A stretch of 11,651 nt of DNA from Rhodocyclaceae bacterium UBA6160. GTDB taxonomy: Bacteria > Pseudomonadota > Gammaproteobacteria > Burkholderiales > Rhodocyclaceae. The stretch covers positions 1-11,651 of the forward strand of contig DIUK01000006.1 in the NCBI GenBank assembly GCA_002422995.1. The letters run 5' to 3'. Position numbers and translations under genes: made by a program. This document shows positions 6,719-11,651 of the stretch, one piece after another. Position 1 is the first letter of the stretch; every line of letters begins with the position of its first letter. The notes under the pieces are model-generated. The model was not told the origin of the DNA and made no database searches. It worked only from the letters and a program-made list of their open reading frames with translations.

Positions 6719-7291
6719 CTATTCCGGTGCTGCCCAAGTCCCGCTGATGATCTTCTCTGCCCACATCAGGGCGGTGATGGTTTTAGCATCGGTAATTTCA
6801 CCATCACGCACCGTCAGCAAAGCATCTGCGACGCTCATCTCGATCACTTCCAGAAACTCGCCATGGTCACGCTCGTGGCCAACATAAACCAGGCCTTCGG
6901 CCCAGAATATTTCAATTTTCTCGTCTGAATAGCCAATGCAGGGATGCATCACCCCCAAATGCCGCCAGGTTTTGGCTTGATAACCTGTTTCTTCGCGCAA
7001 CTCACGCTTGGCTGTGTCCAGCGGATGCTCGTTAGGGTCAATCTTGCCAGCAGGCAGCTCCAAAAAAACACGGTGCAGCGCGTAACGATATTGGCGTTCG
7101 AACAAGAGTTGTCCGTTATCAAGCAAAGCCACAATAACCACCGCACCCGGGTGTGCTATCCATTCGCGCACGGCTGGCTGGCCATCGGGCAAACGCACTT
7201 GGTCCCGACGCACGCGCAATAATTTGCCGTCAAAAACAGGCTCGCTCGAAATCGTATGCTCTATTAGCTGAGCGTCATTCGTATCAGTCAT
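6719..7291 (-). CDS. NUDIX hydrolase, ADP-ribose pyrophosphatase type
   Basis: This 190-residue cytoplasmic NUDIX hydrolase carries a perfect Nudix box, Gx5Ex7REUxEExGU, at residues 82-104 (Gly82, Glu88, Arg96-Glu97, Glu100-Glu101, Gly103). Glu97, Glu100 and Glu101 are the expected metal ligands. The lead-in FLELPAGKID and the QYRYA segment before it are typical of the ADP-ribose pyrophosphatase (NudF/TrgB-like) branch, which cleaves ADP-ribose or related ADP-sugars to AMP and a sugar phosphate. Substrate specificity is inferred from this resemblance only. The ATG at 7289-7291 has no strong ribosome-binding site. It follows nuoN on the same strand after 71 bases and may be read through from the nuo operon. 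Its TAG stop lies one base from the end of convergent cobC, so no room exists for a terminator between them. Confidence 0.93.
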   Translation of the reverse strand: MTDTNDAQLIEHTISSEPVFDGKLLRVRRDQVRLPDGQPAVREWIAHPGAVVIVALLDNGQLLFERQYRYALHRVFLELPAGKIDPNEHPLDTAKRELREETGYQAKTWRHLGVMHPCIGYSDEKIEIFWAEGLVYVGHERDHGEFLEVIEMSVADALLTVRDGEITDAKTITALMWAEKIISGTWAAPE

Positions 7292-7349
7292 GACCCGACT
7301 ACTGGCGGAAAATTACTCACAATCCTGCACTAAAGCATAATGAGCGAGC

Positions 7350-7359
7350 ATCGGCCGAT
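7350..7359. other. 10-bp perfect palindrome downstream of nuoN
   Basis: ATCGGCCGAT reads the same on both strands and lies four bases beyond the nuoN stop, in the 71-base spacer before the NUDIX gene. It has no loop and no adjoining T-run, so it is not a standard intrinsic terminator. It could be a small protein-binding site or chance. Confidence 0.25.
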
Positions 7360-7362
7360 TCA

Positions 7363-8844
7363 TTACAGTGAGTGCAACAACACCGCAGTGCATAGCGACA
7401 TCACGGCATCAGGAAACAGACCAAAAGCTGCGACGGCTATACCGTTCAAAGAGAGCAAAATGCGAAAACTTGTTCGGGCAACCAAAGGGAGCTTGTCCTC
7501 GGCCTCATCAAAATACATGAGCTTGATGACGCGCAAATAGTAAAACGCGCCAATCAAGGAAAACATCACCGCGCCAATGGCTACATACAAATACCCTGCT
7601 TTGACAGCAGCTGTGAGTACAGCGAACTTGGCAAAAAATCCAATGAAGAACGGAATGCCGGCCATCGACAACATGAACACCAGCATCATGCCGGCAAACC
7701 ATGGGCTGCGCTGGTTCAAACCTTTGAAGTCATCCAGCTCTTCCGCTTCATGACCTGTGCGGGACAGCAATAGCACCATGCCAAAAGAACCCAGGGACAT
7801 AAGTACATAGGCCAGGGTGTAATACAGTGCCGAGCTGTAGGCATTGATGGCGGTAAACGGATCAACTTCTTTACCGATGACACCAGAAGTTAAGCCCAAC
7901 AACATAAAACCCATGTGCGAAATGGCAGAATAAGCCAGCATGCGTTTGATATTTTTTTGCGCAATGGCGGCCAAATTGCCCAGAGCAATCGAGAGCACAG
8001 CCGTGATAAGAAGCATCTGCTGCCATTCTGCGACCACAGCAAACAAGGCGTACACCAGCAAACGCAAAGTCATGGCAAAAGCGGCCAGCTTGGGGGCAGA
8101 ACCAATCAGCATGGTCACTACGGTCGGCGCGCCGTGATACACATCGGGAATCCACATATGAAATGGCACGACACCGAGCTTGAAAGCAATACCAGCCACA
8201 ATGAAAACCAGCCCGAAAACAAGAACAGTTTTATCAGCCTGGCCTTGATACAAGACTTGCGAAATATCGGCAATATTGAGGTTGCCCGTTGCACCATACA
8301 ACATGGACATGCCATACAGCAACAAGCCGGAAGCCAAGGCGCCAAGGACGAAATACTTCATGGCCGCTTCGGTTGCCCGCTTGGAATCCCTGTCTATCGC
8401 AACCAGGGCGTAAAGCGACAAGGACATCAGCTCCAGACCCAAATAAAGCGTTAACAGGCTGGCGGCAGAAATCATCACCATCATGCCCAGGGTGGCAAAC
8501 AGCACAAGCAGATAAAACTCGCCTTTGTCCAAGCCACGTACGATAAGGTATTGACGACCGTATACCAGCACCATGATGACAGATAGATAAGTCATCAATT
8601 TGAGAAAGTCACTCAGCAAATCATCCACAAATAAATTGCTCATGGTTAACACGGTCTGAGCATTAACCGTCATTACCGTTGCCGCAGCACAGCCAAGCAA
8701 AGTGATGATACTTAGTGCAAAAGCTACCCAACGCTGTGTCTTGCCTAGCACCAAATCAGCCAACAAGATGACGAATGACATCGACAACAGAAGAATTTCT
8801 GGTGCGAGGGGATAAAAGTCAGGTACTACGAAATTATTCAGCAT
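7363..8844 (-). CDS. nuoN: NADH-quinone oxidoreductase subunit N
   Basis: NuoN is one of the three antiporter-like subunits of the proton-pumping membrane arm of respiratory complex I. The 493-residue protein is hydrophobic throughout, with about 14 likely membrane helices. Residues expected for proton transfer are present: Glu138 in LGLELMSLSLYAL (the TM5 glutamate), Lys222 in AFKLGVVPFHMW and Lys252 in GSAPKLAAFAM. HMWIPDVYHGAPTVVT is the conserved NuoN signature. I prefer the ATG at 8842-8844 (protein MLNNFVVPDF). A TTG three bases upstream would add one residue. A GAG in the last copy of a 9-bp repeat lies at ribosome-binding distance. It is the last nuo gene of the cluster, preceded by nuoM after a 69-base spacer and followed by the NUDIX gene. 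No frameshift or missing region is seen. Confidence 0.97.
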   Translation of the reverse strand: MLNNFVVPDFYPLAPEILLLSMSFVILLADLVLGKTQRWVAFALSIITLLGCAAATVMTVNAQTVLTMSNLFVDDLLSDFLKLMTYLSVIMVLVYGRQYLIVRGLDKGEFYLLVLFATLGMMVMISAASLLTLYLGLELMSLSLYALVAIDRDSKRATEAAMKYFVLGALASGLLLYGMSMLYGATGNLNIADISQVLYQGQADKTVLVFGLVFIVAGIAFKLGVVPFHMWIPDVYHGAPTVVTMLIGSAPKLAAFAMTLRLLVYALFAVVAEWQQMLLITAVLSIALGNLAAIAQKNIKRMLAYSAISHMGFMLLGLTSGVIGKEVDPFTAINAYSSALYYTLAYVLMSLGSFGMVLLLSRTGHEAEELDDFKGLNQRSPWFAGMMLVFMLSMAGIPFFIGFFAKFAVLTAAVKAGYLYVAIGAVMFSLIGAFYYLRVIKLMYFDEAEDKLPLVARTSFRILLSLNGIAVAAFGLFPDAVMSLCTAVLLHSL

Positions 8845-8849
8845 CAAAT

Positions 8850-8894
8850 TTCTCGGTTGTCTCAGTTAGCTCGACTATCTTGGTTATCTCGGTT
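8850..8894 (-). repeat. Five degenerate copies of a 9-bp unit between nuoM and nuoN
   Basis: On the minus strand the spacer reads AACCGAGAT, AACCAAGAT, AGTCGAGCT, AACTGAGAC, AACCGAGAA: five contiguous 9-mers (45 bases) with consensus AACCGAGAT, ending five bases before the nuoN ATG. Four copies contain a GAG core. The last GAG is placed to act as the nuoN ribosome-binding site. In the nuoN frame the array is interrupted by a TAA (8866-8868), so it is not an N-terminal extension. Confidence 0.8.
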
Positions 8895-8913
8895 TCCACT
8901 CAACATCTTTTAA

Positions 8914-10389
8914 TTAGAGCTTGCCCACTGCCACATGTTTGAGCAGATTCTCAACAGAGGCGTGCATGACTTCGGTAAATGGATAAGGGTATAGCCCCAT
9001 AGCTAATACACAAATCGCAAGCAACGCCAAAATCAGGAATTCGCGATAGCCAATATCTGCCAATTTAGCGACCTGTGGATTGGTAATCTCGCCAAATATC
9101 ACGCGTTTATACATCCACAAGGTGTAAGCCGCGCCGAGGATAAGCGTAACGGCGGCGGCCATGCCAATAAAAAAGTTAAATTTCACTGCACCTAAAATCA
9201 CCATGAACTCGCCCACAAAACCCGATGTTGCCGGCAAACCGGCATTGGCCATGGAGAACAACATAAAAAAAGCTGCAAATTTGGGCATGGTATTCACCAC
9301 GCCACCATAATCTGCAATTTCACGTGAGTGCATGCGGTCATACATCACGCCGATACACAAGAACATAGCGGCAGAGATAAATCCGTGCGAGATCATTTGT
9401 ACTAGCGCGCCTTCCACCCCCAATGGGTTGAAGATAAAAAAACCTAGCGTAACAAAGCCCATATGCGAGATGGACGAGTACGCTACCAGTTTTTTCATGT
9501 CTGCTTGAACCAGGGCAACAAAGCCGATGTAAATGATCGCGGTCAGCGATAACGCAATCATCAAAGGGGCCAAATAATCGCTCGCATCTGGCGCGATAGG
9601 CAAAGAAAAACGCAGGAAACCATAAGCGCCGAGCTTCAAGGCAATCGCAGCGAGAACAACTGAACCACCGGTAGGCGCTTCAACGTGAGCATCTGGCAAC
9701 CAGGTATGCACGGGCCACATGGGCACCTTGACGGCAAACGAAACCAGGAAGGCGATGAAGATCAAAATCTGTGGCGCCATGCCTATTTTTAGCTGATGCC
9801 AGTCCAGAATATTTGCGCTCCCGCCTGAGACCAGAAATAGCCAGATCAGGGCGACCAGCATAAGCAGAGAACCTAGCAGGGTATAAAGGAAAAATTTGAT
9901 TGCGGCATACACGCGATTCGGACCGCCCCATACGCCAATGATCAGATACATCGGGATCAGGGATGCTTCGAAAAATACATAGAACAAAACGCCATCGAGC
10001 GCACTGAAAATACCGTTCATCAGGCCTGACATGATCAGGAATGCTGCCATGTACTGCCCTTGTTTATTGGTAATCACATCCCAACCGGCTAAGACGACCA
10101 TGATGGTAATAAAACTGTTGAGCAGAATAAAGGGCATGGATATGCCATCCACCCCCAGCAGATATTGCAAGTTAAACCGTGGCACCCACGGTGCTTGCTC
10201 AACAAATTGCATACCTGCAACCGCAGGATCAAAACCCATATACAAAGGAATGGCCACAAGAAAACCGGCAATGGCTACGGCCAGGGATAGCCAGCGCACC
10301 AAAAAGCGACGCTCTGACCCAAGCAATAACACGGGGATTGCACCCAGAATAGGAACCCAGATGGCTAGACTTAATAAATACGCATTCAT
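8914..10389 (-). CDS. nuoM: NADH-quinone oxidoreductase subunit M
   Basis: NuoM is the middle antiporter-like membrane subunit of complex I. The 491-residue length fits the family, and the protein is hydrophobic along its whole length, with about 14 helices. The key charged residues are visible: Glu141 in FFEASLIPMYLIIG (equivalent of E. coli Glu144), Lys221 in AVKVPMWPVHTWLPDAH (equivalent of Lys234) and Lys252 in IALKLGAYGFLR (equivalent of Lys265). LGVDGISMPF near residue 79 and AHVEAPTGGSVVLA are standard NuoM signatures. The ATG at 10387-10389 lies nine bases after the nuoL stop, so the genes are surely cotranscribed, and translation of nuoM is probably coupled to nuoL. The downstream spacer to nuoN is longer and repetitive. 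No truncation is seen. Confidence 0.98.
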   Translation of the reverse strand: MNAYLLSLAIWVPILGAIPVLLLGSERRFLVRWLSLAVAIAGFLVAIPLYMGFDPAVAGMQFVEQAPWVPRFNLQYLLGVDGISMPFILLNSFITIMVVLAGWDVITNKQGQYMAAFLIMSGLMNGIFSALDGVLFYVFFEASLIPMYLIIGVWGGPNRVYAAIKFFLYTLLGSLLMLVALIWLFLVSGGSANILDWHQLKIGMAPQILIFIAFLVSFAVKVPMWPVHTWLPDAHVEAPTGGSVVLAAIALKLGAYGFLRFSLPIAPDASDYLAPLMIALSLTAIIYIGFVALVQADMKKLVAYSSISHMGFVTLGFFIFNPLGVEGALVQMISHGFISAAMFLCIGVMYDRMHSREIADYGGVVNTMPKFAAFFMLFSMANAGLPATSGFVGEFMVILGAVKFNFFIGMAAAVTLILGAAYTLWMYKRVIFGEITNPQVAKLADIGYREFLILALLAICVLAMGLYPYPFTEVMHASVENLLKHVAVGKL

Positions 10390-10398
10390 GTGGCTATC

Positions 10399-11651
10399 TC
10401 AGATCCGGTTAAACCAATACAACGCATACGAGAGCAATGCGACGACGCCAAAAATCATACCGAATGCATATTGATAAATACGCCCGGACTGCAGCTTGCG
10501 CACAACACCGGCAAACCAGCCAACCAAATTGGCTGAACCATTGACTATCAAACCGTCAATCAGCATTTGATCGCCGCCCTTCCACAAACCACGGCCGAGC
10601 AAGCGAGCCCCACCGGCAAAAAACACTTCATTGAACTTATCAAAATAGTATTTATTTTCCAGCAGGGTATAGATTGGTTTGAGTGATTTTTGAATCGTGG
10701 CAGGAATATCCGGCCGCTTGAGATAAAAGAACCATGATAAGGCCACGCCACTCATCGCCAGCATAAACGGCAAACTGGTCAACCCGTGAATCGTCATGGC
10801 AAACGCCCCATGGAACTCTTCAGACAGAAGTGCGACTGCAGGATGTTTAACTGCGTCGATGGTGATCACCGAAGCAAACCATTCGCCATACAGCATGGGC
10901 TGAATTGTGAAGTAGCCAATCAACACCGAGGGAATAGTCAGGAGAATGAGCGGCAAGGTCACAACCCAAGATGATTCGTGCGGTTTGGCAGAATTATGAT
11001 GATCGTCATGACCATGATGGGGATCATGAGGCGCCTGATCAAAACGCTCAGCACCATGAAACACCATGAAGTACATGCGGAAAGAATAAAAAGCCGTTAC
11101 AAACACGCCCGCCATGACAGAGAAATAAGCAAACTCGCTACCCCAGATATGCGAGGCATGCACGGCTTCGATGATTGAGTCTTTCGAATAAAAACCGGAG
11201 AAAAATGGAAAGCCGATCAAGGCGAGGGAACCCAGCAAGGATGTAATCCAGGTAATCGGCATGTATTTTCTCAAGCCCCCCATGTAGCGCATGTCCTGGT
11301 TATGGTGGCAACCCATAATGACCGAGCCTGCGCCTAAAAATAACAATGCCTTGAAAAAAGCATGCGTCATCAAGTGGAAGACGGCGATCGGATAGGCTGA
11401 CACACCCAACGCAACCGTCATGTAGCCCAACTGGGACAGCGTTGAATAAGCTACAACACGTTTGATGTCATTTTGAATGATGCCCAAAAATCCCATGAAC
11501 AAGGCTGTGATAGAGCCAATCACCAACACAAAAGACAAGGCCACATCAGATAACTCAAACAAGGGTGACATGCGAGTAACCATGAAAATACCGGCCGTCA
11601 CCATGGTCGCCGCATGAATCAGGGCTGAAATCGGCGTTGGGCCTTCCATCG
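10399..11651 (-). CDS. nuoL: NADH-quinone oxidoreductase subunit L, C-terminal two thirds (start outside the window)
   Basis: NuoL is the distal proton-pumping subunit of complex I. The window holds about 416 C-terminal residues. The first ATG inside the fragment (11647-11649) is internal, since the sequence opens in MEGPTPISALIHAATMVTAG, the conserved loop before TM8. Comparing conserved lysines with E. coli NuoL (Lys100 of the fragment to Lys342; Lys156-Asp157 in FYSKDSI to Lys399-Asp400) suggests about 242 residues are missing. The end carries the long lateral-helix region (LLENKYYFDKFNEVFF, then the amphipathic stretch) and a final transmembrane helix. A loop at fragment residues 206-225 is strikingly histidine-rich (seven His in 20 residues). 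nuoM follows after nine bases. Confidence 0.98.
   Translation of the reverse strand, partial: MEGPTPISALIHAATMVTAGIFMVTRMSPLFELSDVALSFVLVIGSITALFMGFLGIIQNDIKRVVAYSTLSQLGYMTVALGVSAYPIAVFHLMTHAFFKALLFLGAGSVIMGCHHNQDMRYMGGLRKYMPITWITSLLGSLALIGFPFFSGFYSKDSIIEAVHASHIWGSEFAYFSVMAGVFVTAFYSFRMYFMVFHGAERFDQAPHDPHHGHDDHHNSAKPHESSWVVTLPLILLTIPSVLIGYFTIQPMLYGEWFASVITIDAVKHPAVALLSEEFHGAFAMTIHGLTSLPFMLAMSGVALSWFFYLKRPDIPATIQKSLKPIYTLLENKYYFDKFNEVFFAGGARLLGRGLWKGGDQMLIDGLIVNGSANLVGWFAGVVRKLQSGRIYQYAFGMIFGVVALLSYALYWFNRI

Noticed and set aside
7340..7540. Small + strand open frame of 66 codons over the nuoN 3' end
   Set aside because: It lies almost wholly antisense to the conserved nuoN coding sequence and shows no recognisable protein features.
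7915..8454. Long antisense open frame (179 codons) within nuoN
   Set aside because: Its polar, Gln/His-rich composition is what the complement of a hydrophobic membrane gene gives. It has no motif and fully overlaps NuoN.

Overview
The window looks like an ordinary chromosomal stretch of a Gram-negative proteobacterium with moderate GC. The style of the NuoL/M/N proteins and the cobT-cobS-cobC order suggest a betaproteobacterium, possibly of the Nitrosomonadales type. That taxon is an inference from general resemblance, not a database result. Coding density is very high: no gene-free stretch exceeds about 95 bases. I see no tRNA, rRNA, insertion sequence, CRISPR array, phage gene or obvious foreign segment.

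Left part (1-4222, + strand). The 3' end of an alpha/beta hydrolase gene enters from the left. An Old Yellow Enzyme-type ene-reductase, a thiopurine/chalcogen S-methyltransferase (tpm) and two aldo/keto reductases of different subfamilies follow. The five genes are co-oriented and closely spaced. Together they resemble a housekeeping or stress set for reducing or methylating reactive small molecules such as enones, aldehydes, nitro compounds or tellurium/selenium oxyanions. No regulator is present in the window.

Middle part (4315-6717, + strand). cobT, cobS and cobC form a tight operon for the end of cobalamin synthesis (nucleotide loop assembly). CobT makes alpha-ribazole phosphate, CobC removes its phosphate, and CobS joins alpha-ribazole to adenosylcobinamide-GDP. 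The cobT stop and the cobS start are separated by a curious triplicated start sequence. cobC begins inside the end of cobS.

Right part (6719-11651, - strand). Reading leftwards from the right edge: nuoL (N-terminal part outside the window), nuoM and nuoN, the three large antiporter-like proton-pumping membrane subunits of respiratory complex I. A NUDIX hydrolase of the ADP-ribose pyrophosphatase type follows and meets cobC tail to tail, one base apart. The nuoM-nuoN spacer holds five degenerate copies of a 9-bp unit.

I found no convincing undescribed system. The most unusual local features are the two short tandem-repeat arrays at gene starts (cobS and nuoN) and a few residue-level oddities.
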